In this document: in pieces, positions 48,951 to 57,308 of the stretch
Layout: every line of letters begins with the position of its first letter
Position numbering within the stretch: the first letter of the stretch is position 1
NCBI GenBank assembly: GCA_022823825.1
Contig: JAJEHG010000034.1
Location: forward strand, 1 to 64,000
Length of the DNA: 64,000 nt
DNA from: Nitrosopumilaceae archaeon
Lineage (GTDB): Archaea > Thermoproteota > Nitrososphaeria > Nitrososphaerales > Nitrosopumilaceae
Reading direction: 5' to 3'
Translations under genes and position numbers: made by a program
Notes under the pieces: model-generated
The model's database searches: none
The model's input: the letters and a program-made list of their open reading frames with translations, nothing else
Told to the model about the DNA's origin: nothing

Positions 48951-50777
48951 ATGGAACTTGGACAGAAGCGGCTGGAGAGTTTTTTTACTTGCAAGAGTAT
49001 GCGTGCATATGATATTCCCAAGTACCAACGTGGTTATTCTTGGGGCAAGGATCAAGTAATAGAGTTTTGGACAGATCTAACAGATCATGATGAAGCAGAT
49101 GGGAGTACCCATTTTTTTGGAACAGTGTATGTTAGCAAAATCCCAAATAGCAAAAATTCTAACATGAAAAAATTCAGAATAGTGGATGGACAACAACGAA
49201 TCACAACTTCATTAATTCTTCTTATCTGCATACGTGATTATCTTTGTAGTATAAAGGAAAAACTAAATGCAGATGTTGGGCGTTATATTGATGACCTAAA
49301 TCATCGACTATATGAGTATGATGACAAAAGACATACTTATGACCCAAATAAATTAATTATTACTTTAAGTCGTGTAAATAAAATCTTTTTTGAAACATAC
49401 ATAGCTCCTGAAGTATCAACTAACGAAAAAATTACTGCAACGGAATATGCAAACAATGATTCTGATCGTAACATTGCCGAAGCATATTCAATTTTAATGA
49501 AGTTTATACAGGAATACGGAAAAGACACGAACGGTAATTCTGTGACTAAATTAAATCATTTGATGTGGACATTATTTGACAGCTTTAAAATGATTGAAGT
49601 TGAGGTTCCAGATGAAATAGAGGCGCATGTAATGTTCAACTTAATCAATAACCGTGGTATAGGGTTAGATCAATCTGACTTGATCAAGAATTTACTGTTT
49701 GCTGAATTGGACAAAATATCCAGATCAAACAATTCTGAAAAATATATGAATGACTATGATGAGAAGTGGACCGATCTACGTAACAACATAACCGGCAAAG
49801 ATTATGCTGCTTATAACCACATGGATGACTTTTTCTACTATTATCTATCAATAGAATACTATCGCACTTTAAAATCGCTTACATCTAAACCCAAACTTAA
49901 CGACATGTCAAAGTCACTGGTTGCTCTACTTGTTTCTAAGAAAGCCTCAACAGTTATAGATGAACTGCTTGATTTGTCAATCACATTTGTCAAACTGAGA
50001 CGTCCTCATGAAAGCTTTGAACAATATCCTAATGTACAACACTATCTTAAACGAATCAAGGATTTGGATGCTAAATATGTATATCCAATAATGTTACTTG
50101 GATATGAATATCTCTGGCCGGGGAATAAAAAAGAATTCCAATTATTGGCAGAAATATGTTTTAAGTATCATGTCCGGGTCAAATCTCTTGGAATTGTACA
50201 ATTGGAGAAATATAGAGATACATTACAAAATATAATAGAATTGATTATGTCGAGGCCTCCAGAAAAAATGATTGGCCAAATAATTGATAAACTTACGTGC
50301 GATGATGATTCATATCCAAAAGAAGAAAAATTGCGACTATATTTAGAAGATTTTACAGTGACAGCGTCTAAATTGGCAATTGCGTTGTTAGATGAAATTG
50401 AAAGATCGTGTAATAAAGAAAAACAAAGAAAACCTGATGTTGTTATTGAACACATAATGCCAAGAAAAATAAGCAAAGACTGGATCATGTATATAAAAAC
50501 CAAAAATCCTCAAGAATCATTAAGTCCAAACTTGATTTCATCCAAATATTTTAATTGGCTTGGAAATCAAACATTATTGTCGAGTTCAAAAAATACTATT
50601 AATCCAAATAAATTATTTTCTGAGAAAAAAAGAATTTATAAAAATGATGATCATATAATTACAAACGAATTAAGTTCAAAACGTGAATGGACGGTAAATT
50701 TGATTAAAGAAAGACAAATTAAACTTACAAATGACTTAGTTAAAATTCTAGATCTGACAAAACTTTGTGATAAATGA
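48951..50777 (+). CDS. DUF262-DUF1524 fusion nuclease (GmrSD/SspE-like)
   Basis: A 608-residue protein. The N-terminal DUF262 (ParB-fold NTPase) carries IPKYQRGYSW and the hallmark DGQQRITTSLILL. A helical middle follows. The C-terminal DUF1524 HNH-type nuclease shows VIEHIMPRKISKDW and GNQTLLSSSKNTINPNKLFSEK. This is the single-chain architecture of modification-dependent GmrSD and of SspE, whose DUF262 DGQQR motif senses DNA phosphorothioation. Its place 200 bp upstream of a dnd operon makes a sulfur-sensing restriction role attractive. In the HNH motif the usual D(H) is E(H), to be checked. The ATG at 48951 suits the promoter; a TTG at 48933 is in frame. Very AT-rich. Confidence 0.85.
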   Translation: MELGQKRLESFFTCKSMRAYDIPKYQRGYSWGKDQVIEFWTDLTDHDEADGSTHFFGTVYVSKIPNSKNSNMKKFRIVDGQQRITTSLILLICIRDYLCSIKEKLNADVGRYIDDLNHRLYEYDDKRHTYDPNKLIITLSRVNKIFFETYIAPEVSTNEKITATEYANNDSDRNIAEAYSILMKFIQEYGKDTNGNSVTKLNHLMWTLFDSFKMIEVEVPDEIEAHVMFNLINNRGIGLDQSDLIKNLLFAELDKISRSNNSEKYMNDYDEKWTDLRNNITGKDYAAYNHMDDFFYYYLSIEYYRTLKSLTSKPKLNDMSKSLVALLVSKKASTVIDELLDLSITFVKLRRPHESFEQYPNVQHYLKRIKDLDAKYVYPIMLLGYEYLWPGNKKEFQLLAEICFKYHVRVKSLGIVQLEKYRDTLQNIIELIMSRPPEKMIGQIIDKLTCDDDSYPKEEKLRLYLEDFTVTASKLAIALLDEIERSCNKEKQRKPDVVIEHIMPRKISKDWIMYIKTKNPQESLSPNLISSKYFNWLGNQTLLSSSKNTINPNKLFSEKKRIYKNDDHIITNELSSKREWTVNLIKERQIKLTNDLVKILDLTKLCDK

Positions 50778-50978
50778 TTTCCATATATTTTTGTGTAATC
50801 TCCTTATTTGCTAATACTGTGTATGCGGTGTATGCATAACTAAACTTGTGTTATGTCGCAAGGCCTACGTCACCTTGTTTTTGCATCAATTCTGTTTTCT
50901 AATCTACACGAAACGACTTGCGCTATCCTCAAACTAGAGCATCATGATTTCTAGAAAGACGATAATTCTAATTAAAAG

Positions 50979-52094
50979 ATGCGTATAAAACTTTATAACA
51001 TGCTTCCAAGTCCTTATGACATGAGCAGATTGTCACATGTAGATGGCATCATGACTTTTTACGCAACAAGAGGCATGCAGGCAGGAAGAGAGTTCTATGT
51101 TGCCATGTGCGACTTTGCCACCGTCGTAAGGCACTTTGCGTTTGACAAGTCCTCCGGGATACCCCCAGAGATGAGGGCCCAGCGCAAGATACGGGAGTCG
51201 CGCATAAACAAGATATCGACATACATACTGGAGAATCCCACCAACTACGTGTTCTCCGCAATCACCGTCTCAGTGGACAAACCTATGAAGTTTGAGCCCA
51301 TCCCTTCAGATAGCTCTGAGAGTCAGGTGGGCAGAATAACAATACCGTCCAACGCCACCATGCTGGTAAATGACGGGCAGCACAGGTGTGCGGCAATAAG
51401 GGCAGCATACGATCAGAACAGGGAGATAGGAATCGAAAGAATACCTGTGGTGATATTTGAAGACAGGGGTTTGCAGCACAGCCAGCAGATGTTCGCTGAC
51501 TTGAACCAGAACGCGGTCAAGCCCACGAAGTCACTGGCATTGTTGTACGACCACCGGGACACGTTTGCCAGATTCGTAGTGACGCTGGCCAACGATGTCG
51601 AGATATTTGCAGGTCGGACGGAGATGGAAAAGACCAACATCTCAAACCGCGCAACCAGCGTGTTTACACTCAACGGCATCGGGGAGGCCACCCGCCGCCT
51701 CTTGGACATAAAGGCTACCACAAAGTCAATATCTGCTGAAAAACAAAAGCTGGCAGCCGAATACTGGAGTCACGTATCCAGAAACATCCCGCAGTGGAAC
51801 CTGCTAATGGACAAGAGGATGACCCCGTATGACATGAGAAGGCAGTACGTGCACGCCCACACGAACATACTAAACGCGCTAGGCATGGTAGGGTACGTAC
51901 TGACGCGGCGCAAGGACTGGAAGCAGAAGATAAGGGGGTTGCAGGACATAGAATGGTCCCGTAGCAGCCCCATCTGGCAGGACAAGGTCGTGATGGACGG
52001 CAAGATGCTAAAGAACCGGCTGGGCATCAAGCGCGCCGCAAACGAGATTCTGTTTAGGCTGGGCGTGCAGGACAGGGTGGAGGGTGGCATGTGA
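50979..52094 (+). CDS. dndB: DNA sulfur modification regulator DndB
   Basis: A 371-residue DGQHR-domain protein. DGQHRCAAIRAAYDQN (from residue 132) is the family signature, related to the ParB/DUF262 fold. FADLNQNAVKPTKSLALLYDHRD and ATRRLLDIK continue the DndB pattern. In bacteria DndB represses the dnd operon and can bind DNA, and its loss raises phosphorothioate levels; it is not essential for the chemistry. Here it is the first gene of the operon, and its stop overlaps the dndC ATG (TGATG). G+C content matches the host chromosome, unlike the AT-rich nuclease gene just upstream. Confidence 0.85.
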   Translation: MRIKLYNMLPSPYDMSRLSHVDGIMTFYATRGMQAGREFYVAMCDFATVVRHFAFDKSSGIPPEMRAQRKIRESRINKISTYILENPTNYVFSAITVSVDKPMKFEPIPSDSSESQVGRITIPSNATMLVNDGQHRCAAIRAAYDQNREIGIERIPVVIFEDRGLQHSQQMFADLNQNAVKPTKSLALLYDHRDTFARFVVTLANDVEIFAGRTEMEKTNISNRATSVFTLNGIGEATRRLLDIKATTKSISAEKQKLAAEYWSHVSRNIPQWNLLMDKRMTPYDMRRQYVHAHTNILNALGMVGYVLTRRKDWKQKIRGLQDIEWSRSSPIWQDKVVMDGKMLKNRLGIKRAANEILFRLGVQDRVEGGM

Positions 52095-53611
52095 TGGCCA
52101 GGTCGGTCTTTACAAAACGAACCCTCAAGGACATACACGACGAGATACGCTCAGTATACCTGGGCGACAACCGGCCCTGGATACTCGGGTTCAGCGGGGG
52201 CAAGGACTCCACCTGCATGGTGCAGCTGATATGGAGCGCGCTGTCCGAGCTGCCGCCGGACAAGCTTGCAAAGCGCATCCATATCATATCATCCGACACG
52301 CTTGTGGAATCCCCGAAGATCGTAGAACAGATAACCTCCACCCTTGACAGGATGGAAAAGGCGTCAAAAAGGACGCGCCTGCCGGTATCGACAAACCTGG
52401 TCAGGCCCGTCATAGAGGACACGTTCTGGGTGTGCCTGCTTGGCAAGGGGTTTCCGGCCCCGAGCAACCTGTTTCGGTGGTGCACGGAGCGCCTAAAGAT
52501 ACGAAACGCGGACAGGTTCATCCAAGAAAAGGTGTCAGAATACGGCGAGGCTGTAGTAGTACTCGGAACCAGAAAGGACGAGAGCGGCTCGAGGCAACAG
52601 CTGATGAACCTGTATGAGATCGAGGGCAGCCTCCTGTCGCGCCACTCCAAGTTTGCGCAGACATACGTGTACACGCCGCTACGCGACTTTACTGCAAAGG
52701 ACGTGTGGAGCTATCTACTGCAAAAGGAGAACCCGTGGGGCGCAAACAACCGTGACCTTCTGGCAGTATACCAAAATGCAAACGCATCCGAGTGCCCTCT
52801 GGTGGTCGACACCACCACGCCCTCCTGCGGCAACAGCCGGTTCGGATGCTGGACCTGCACGGTGGTGGAAGATGACACTTCCCTACGTAATACGATCGAG
52901 AGCGGCGAGGACTGGATGGAGCCGCTGCTTGAGCTGAGGGACGAGCTAAAGGCCACACAGGATCCCGCAGTAAGGAGAACGGTCAGGTCCCTCAAGCGGC
53001 GCACGGGGCAGATGAAGCTGATAGACGACTCGCGCAAAAAGGCCTTTGATGAAAAGATACAAGAGTCAAAGATGGAGCTGGAGGCGGCCGGCGGCAATGG
53101 AGAGATCACCGACCCGTATGCAAAGCTTGTGCCCGGACCCTACACGCTGGAGTTTTGTCGGGAATTTCTGGAAAAGATACTGGTGGCGCAAAAAAGGGTG
53201 AGGCAGGCAGGCCCCGACCCGCACCTGTGCCTCATACAGGACGAGGAGATTCACGAGATACAGCGCATATGGCGCATGGAGCGCGGCGACTGGAGGAACA
53301 CCGCATACCAGATATACGAAAGGGCGCTGGGCGAAAGGCTGGTTCCGCCCCAGGAAGACCTAGGCGGGTTCGGGGTGGTAGAGCAGGATCTGCTGGAGGA
53401 GATATGCAGCAAGCACAAGGTGCCCGCGCTGCTCGTATCAAAGCTTCTGAACACGGAGCACGAATCGCAGGGAATGGCCCAGCACTCCAGGATATATCCC
53501 AAGATCACAAAGGTGCTCTCAGAGGAGTGGCGCGACGACTTGGGCGCCATTGTACACGAGCTGGAGCAGCAGAAGAGCGAGATGAAGAAATTCGGAGGGG
53601 GCAGGGCGTGA
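52094..53611 (+). CDS. dndC: DndC, PAPS-reductase-like DNA sulfur-incorporation enzyme
   Basis: A 505-residue enzyme of the ATP-pyrophosphatase/PAPS reductase superfamily that activates the DNA backbone and inserts sulfur. PP-loop FSGGKDSTCMVQL (from about residue 33). Cysteines for a 4Fe-4S cluster are seen in FRWCTERLKI and SCGNSRFGCWTCTVVE. The C-terminal extension (about 280-505) contains VLVAQK/IQDEEIHEIQRIWRMERGDW, typical of DndC and needed for DndD/E partners. A GTG at 52091 directly precedes the ATG. The 3' end overlaps dndD by 4 bp. Confidence 0.92.
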   Translation: MARSVFTKRTLKDIHDEIRSVYLGDNRPWILGFSGGKDSTCMVQLIWSALSELPPDKLAKRIHIISSDTLVESPKIVEQITSTLDRMEKASKRTRLPVSTNLVRPVIEDTFWVCLLGKGFPAPSNLFRWCTERLKIRNADRFIQEKVSEYGEAVVVLGTRKDESGSRQQLMNLYEIEGSLLSRHSKFAQTYVYTPLRDFTAKDVWSYLLQKENPWGANNRDLLAVYQNANASECPLVVDTTTPSCGNSRFGCWTCTVVEDDTSLRNTIESGEDWMEPLLELRDELKATQDPAVRRTVRSLKRRTGQMKLIDDSRKKAFDEKIQESKMELEAAGGNGEITDPYAKLVPGPYTLEFCREFLEKILVAQKRVRQAGPDPHLCLIQDEEIHEIQRIWRMERGDWRNTAYQIYERALGERLVPPQEDLGGFGVVEQDLLEEICSKHKVPALLVSKLLNTEHESQGMAQHSRIYPKITKVLSEEWRDDLGAIVHELEQQKSEMKKFGGGRA

Positions 53612-55650
53612 TAATCACAAAGGTCACACTGACAGACTACGGGGTGTACGGCGGGAAAAACGAGTTTGATCTTGCTCCTGTGCAGGACAGGCCCATCATA
53701 CTTTTCGGCGGCACCAACGGCGCGGGCAAGACCACGCTCTTTGAGGCCATTCCACTGTGTTTGTACGGTATATCGTCGGCCGACAGGCGCATTACAAAAA
53801 AGGCGTACGAGGAGTTTCTGGCAAAAAAGATCCACAGGTACCAGAAGAGCTCCGTCATGGCGGACAGCGCCTCGGTGGCAGTCCAGTTCAAGTTCTACCA
53901 CAATTCAAAAGAGGTCGAATACAGGGTGGAGCGCTCGTGGCAAAAGTCATACGGCCGCACAGAGGAGCGCCTGGACGTCAAAAAACGCACGGGTTCGAGC
54001 GCCCGCTTTGGGCGCCTTGACACCATCGAGGCGTCTCACTGGCAGTCGTTCGTGTCCGACCTGATTCCAAAGGGGATACTCAGGCTGTTCTTCTTTGACG
54101 GTGAAAAGGTTGTAAAGATGGCAAAGGAGGGACTGGAGGATGCGGTCATCCGGGACTCTTTCAAGTCGCTTTTGGGAATCGAGGTTGCAGAGCAGCTGCA
54201 CGCTGACCTGCAGGTGAATCTGACAAGAAACCTGGCAGACGGCGACAAGCTGCTGCAGGAGGAGATTGCAAGGTGCGATGCGGAGCGCCAGGACACCGAC
54301 AAGAACGTGGAGCGCCTGTGCGAGCGACTTGCACAAAGGCAGACCGACATGGACGCGCTGTCAAACGAGATAGAGAGCGCCGAGTCTGACATATCAAAGA
54401 TAGGCGGAACGTTTGCAAGCGACAGGGACGGCGCAAAGACGCGGCTCGGCAATGCGAGGTCCGGATACGAGGTGGCGCGCAGGCGCATATCTGACATGTG
54501 CGCCGACGCGCTGCCGCTTGCTCTGATACCGAGCCATCTTGACGAGCTGCTAAAGCAGATGGATTCGGACTCTGCAATGTCCCAGGACAGGGCAGGCGCC
54601 AGGATGCTTGGTGAAAAGATCGGGGCAATGTCCGAGATTCTAAAGGACGCGTACGAAAACGCGGAACTGAGCTCCAGCCAAAAGCGCATCATAACGTCCT
54701 CCATGACAAGGTTCGTCAAGAAAGAAAAGGCCTCGGAGGCAGAGGGGACGCCGATGTTTGGGTTTTCAGAATACCAAACCGCTGCCATAAAGGGAATCAT
54801 CAGCAGGGCCAACGGCAAGCTGCTTCCCGCGCTCAGAAAGGAGACGGCCTCGCTCGTCAAATACGACAAGGAGATCACCACGCTAGAATCGGCCATTGCA
54901 AGCGCGCCAGCAGACGACGAGATCGGACCCCTCATCTCAAGGGTGGCCGAGCTAAACTCGCAACGGGGGGCGCTGCAAGAAGAGATGAACCACATGGGGG
55001 AGAAGATAGCAAGCAACAGGGCCCTGCTTCAGCACATCGACACGAAGATGCGCGACCTGGTATCAAAGGCGCACAAGGGCAAAAAGACGAGGGAGCAGAT
55101 ACGCCTCACGCACGAGGTGCAAAAGGTGCTGGAGGAGTTTATAGACAGGCTGCGGGTCAAAAAGATACGACTCCTCGAGCAGTACCTGCTTGACGCGGCC
55201 GGAATACTGCTGCACAAAAAGGACCTGATTCACAGGATAAGGATCGACCCAAAGTCTTTTGAGATCACCATATACGACCGGGACGGCAGGCCAAAGCCAA
55301 AGTACCTGCTTTCGGAAGGAGAAAAGCAGATGTTTGCAACGTCCGTCTTGTGGGCCCTTGCAAAGACGTCCGGCAGGCCGCTGCCGTTTATGATCGACAC
55401 GCCCCTTGCAAGGCTGGACGACGCGCACAGGACGAGCATCGTCAAGAGGTTCCTGCCGACCGCCTCACACCAGACACTGGTGTTCTCCACCGACACGGAG
55501 ATCGAGGAGCCCGAATACAAGATGATGTCCTCACATCTGGCAAAGTCGTATCTGCTTGCGTTTGACGAGGACGCCGGCTCCACGTCGCCGCGCAGCGGAT
55601 ACTTTTGGGATCGGGACGTGAGGGAGGATGACAAAGTTGCTGCGGTTTAA
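53608..55650 (+). CDS. dndD: DndD, SMC/Rad50-like ATPase
   Basis: A 680-residue ATPase thought to provide energy or DNA-structure changes for phosphorothioation. Head motifs: Walker A GGTNGAGKTT (about 34-43), the DndD-typical LRLFFFDGEKVVKMA, ABC-like signature LLSEGEKQMFATSVLWAL and Walker B PFMIDTPLARLDDAHR. Between the two halves lie coiled coils and a central hinge region (about 215-530). The GTG at 53608 overlaps the dndC stop (GTGA); the long upstream open frame is just the shadow of dndC. Its end overlaps dndE by 23 bp. Confidence 0.93.
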   Translation: MIITKVTLTDYGVYGGKNEFDLAPVQDRPIILFGGTNGAGKTTLFEAIPLCLYGISSADRRITKKAYEEFLAKKIHRYQKSSVMADSASVAVQFKFYHNSKEVEYRVERSWQKSYGRTEERLDVKKRTGSSARFGRLDTIEASHWQSFVSDLIPKGILRLFFFDGEKVVKMAKEGLEDAVIRDSFKSLLGIEVAEQLHADLQVNLTRNLADGDKLLQEEIARCDAERQDTDKNVERLCERLAQRQTDMDALSNEIESAESDISKIGGTFASDRDGAKTRLGNARSGYEVARRRISDMCADALPLALIPSHLDELLKQMDSDSAMSQDRAGARMLGEKIGAMSEILKDAYENAELSSSQKRIITSSMTRFVKKEKASEAEGTPMFGFSEYQTAAIKGIISRANGKLLPALRKETASLVKYDKEITTLESAIASAPADDEIGPLISRVAELNSQRGALQEEMNHMGEKIASNRALLQHIDTKMRDLVSKAHKGKKTREQIRLTHEVQKVLEEFIDRLRVKKIRLLEQYLLDAAGILLHKKDLIHRIRIDPKSFEITIYDRDGRPKPKYLLSEGEKQMFATSVLWALAKTSGRPLPFMIDTPLARLDDAHRTSIVKRFLPTASHQTLVFSTDTEIEEPEYKMMSSHLAKSYLLAFDEDAGSTSPRSGYFWDRDVREDDKVAAV

Positions 55651-56020
55651 CAGGCTGCGCATGAGCTACCGCTCGCAGAACCTGCTTGCGCAGCTAAAGT
55701 CCAGGACGGGCCTGACCCCCAACATTACCGGCAGGTTCGCCATATGCATGTCCCTGAACAACCGTTCCGTGCCCAATCCCGACGAGTTTGACGAAAAGGG
55801 ATCGGAGATACACCCGTCCGTGCTGTTTGGCGAGTATGAGGACGTGTTCATGGCGCTGATGATACAGAGGCTCAACCGCGACAGGCTGGATCCCAAGACA
55901 TACCTGAACCGCATGACGCGCGCCCACTTTAACAGGGGCGTGATAGCGCTGTTTGCGCGCATACACAACCTGTCAGACATCGAGAGGGTCATAGACGAGG
56001 AGCGTAACGCGGTTGGCTGA
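55628..56020 (+). CDS. dndE: DndE, nicked-DNA-binding phosphorothioation protein
   Basis: A small (130-residue) basic helical protein of the DndE/DUF1832 family: RMSYRSQNLLAQLKSRTGLTPNITGRFAICMSL at the N-terminus, then GSEIHPSVLFGEYEDVFMALMIQRL and HFNRGVIALFARI. DndE binds DNA, as a tetramer with affinity for nicks in the bacterial case, and is required for sulfur incorporation. ATG at 55628 is inside the end of dndD; the 3' end overlaps dndA by 8 bp. Confidence 0.9.
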   Translation: MTKLLRFNRLRMSYRSQNLLAQLKSRTGLTPNITGRFAICMSLNNRSVPNPDEFDEKGSEIHPSVLFGEYEDVFMALMIQRLNRDRLDPKTYLNRMTRAHFNRGVIALFARIHNLSDIERVIDEERNAVG

Positions 56021-57188
56021 CACCAACCTGCCCATATACATGGACTATCACGCCACGACGCCGCTTGACCGGCGCGTGCTTGATGAGATGATGCCATACT
56101 TTGCAGAAAAGTTTGGCAACGCGTCGAGCCTGGACCATCCGTACGGACACGACGCATCGGTGGCGGTGGAGGCGGCAAGGGAGCGGCTTGCCAGACTGAT
56201 AGGGGCCAGGAGCGGGCACGAGATTGTATTTACAAGCGGAGCCACGGAATCCGACAATCTGGCATTGACGGGCGCCATGGACGCGTACGCGGACAGGGGG
56301 GACCACATGATAACGTGCGTGACGGAGCACAAGGCGGTCCTTGACACCGCCAGGCACCTCGAATCCATTGGGAAAAAGGTCACGTACCTGCCGGTGGACA
56401 GACACGGGCACGTCTCCACGTCTGACATCAAAGACGCCATTACGGACAGGACCGTGCTGATATCCATAATGACTGCAAACAACGAGATCGGAACCATTGC
56501 AGATGTCAAGTCGATTGGGGGAGTGGCGCACGATCACAACGTACTGTTCCATACTGATGCGGCCCAGGCGGTGGGGCACATTCCAGTCGACGTCCAGGAC
56601 ATGAACATCGACCTGATGTCATTCTCATCGCACAAGATGTGCGGACCAAAAGGGGTAGGGGCTCTCTACATCAGAGCCATGAGGCCTAGGGTGCGGATCC
56701 TGCCGTCAATGCACGGGGGCGGCCAAGAGCGCTATATGCGGCCCGGAACCCTGAACGTGCCCGCCATAGTCGGGTTCGGAAAAGCTGCCGAGATAGCGCA
56801 AAAGGAGATGCCAGACGAAAACAAACGATTCCAGAAGTGGTCGACCGAGATAATCGACGCGCTCTCGGAGAGGGCGGGGGCGATTCACAACGGCGACCCG
56901 GACAATAGGCTTCCGCACAACATAAGCCTCACGTTCCCGGGGATAGACGGCAAGGCCATCATCAACTCTGTATCCGAGCGCATCGCAATATCCGCAGGAT
57001 CCGCGTGCACCGCCCAGACAGTCGAGCCGTCTCACGTGCTGCTAGCGCTGGGCATGGACGCAGAAGACGCGCATTCGTCCATACGGATAGGACTCGGAAG
57101 GTTCAACACCGAAGCAGAGGTGGGGCATGCCATAGACGCAATCTCAGGGGCGGTAAAGGATCTGAGGAGGATAAGCACACTTGCATGA
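56013..57188 (+). CDS. dndA: Cysteine desulfurase DndA
   Basis: A 391-residue PLP enzyme that supplies persulfide sulfur to DndC. NifS/IscS features: YMDYHATTPLD, FTSGATESDNLAL, HTDAAQAVGHIPVD, the PLP lysine in SFSSHKMCGPKGVGALY, and the mobile catalytic cysteine in SAGSACTAQTVEPSHVL. In many bacteria dndA is elsewhere or replaced by iscS; here it is last in the operon and overlaps dndE, so all five genes are one translationally linked unit. TTG start. Confidence 0.93.
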   Translation: MADTNLPIYMDYHATTPLDRRVLDEMMPYFAEKFGNASSLDHPYGHDASVAVEAARERLARLIGARSGHEIVFTSGATESDNLALTGAMDAYADRGDHMITCVTEHKAVLDTARHLESIGKKVTYLPVDRHGHVSTSDIKDAITDRTVLISIMTANNEIGTIADVKSIGGVAHDHNVLFHTDAAQAVGHIPVDVQDMNIDLMSFSSHKMCGPKGVGALYIRAMRPRVRILPSMHGGGQERYMRPGTLNVPAIVGFGKAAEIAQKEMPDENKRFQKWSTEIIDALSERAGAIHNGDPDNRLPHNISLTFPGIDGKAIINSVSERIAISAGSACTAQTVEPSHVLLALGMDAEDAHSSIRIGLGRFNTEAEVGHAIDAISGAVKDLRRISTLA

Positions 57189-57308
57189 CATGCATGATGT
57201 CGCTATAATCCTCCACCATATGATCTTGCTCTTGCTGTACCTTTGGGAAGGCTGGAATAAGAGAAAAATAGTAAAAAACAACTGCCTACAGAACAGATTG
57301 ATCGACAG

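Noticed and set aside
27327-50956. TGATTTCTAGAAA shared by 27327-27340 and 50943-50956
   Set aside because: A 13-bp match between two sites is expected by chance in a window of this size, and flanking bases do not match.
53155-53607. N-terminal extension of the dndD frame
   Set aside because: It reads through dndC in another frame; the GTG at 53608 gives the conserved DndD N-terminus IITKVTLTDYG.
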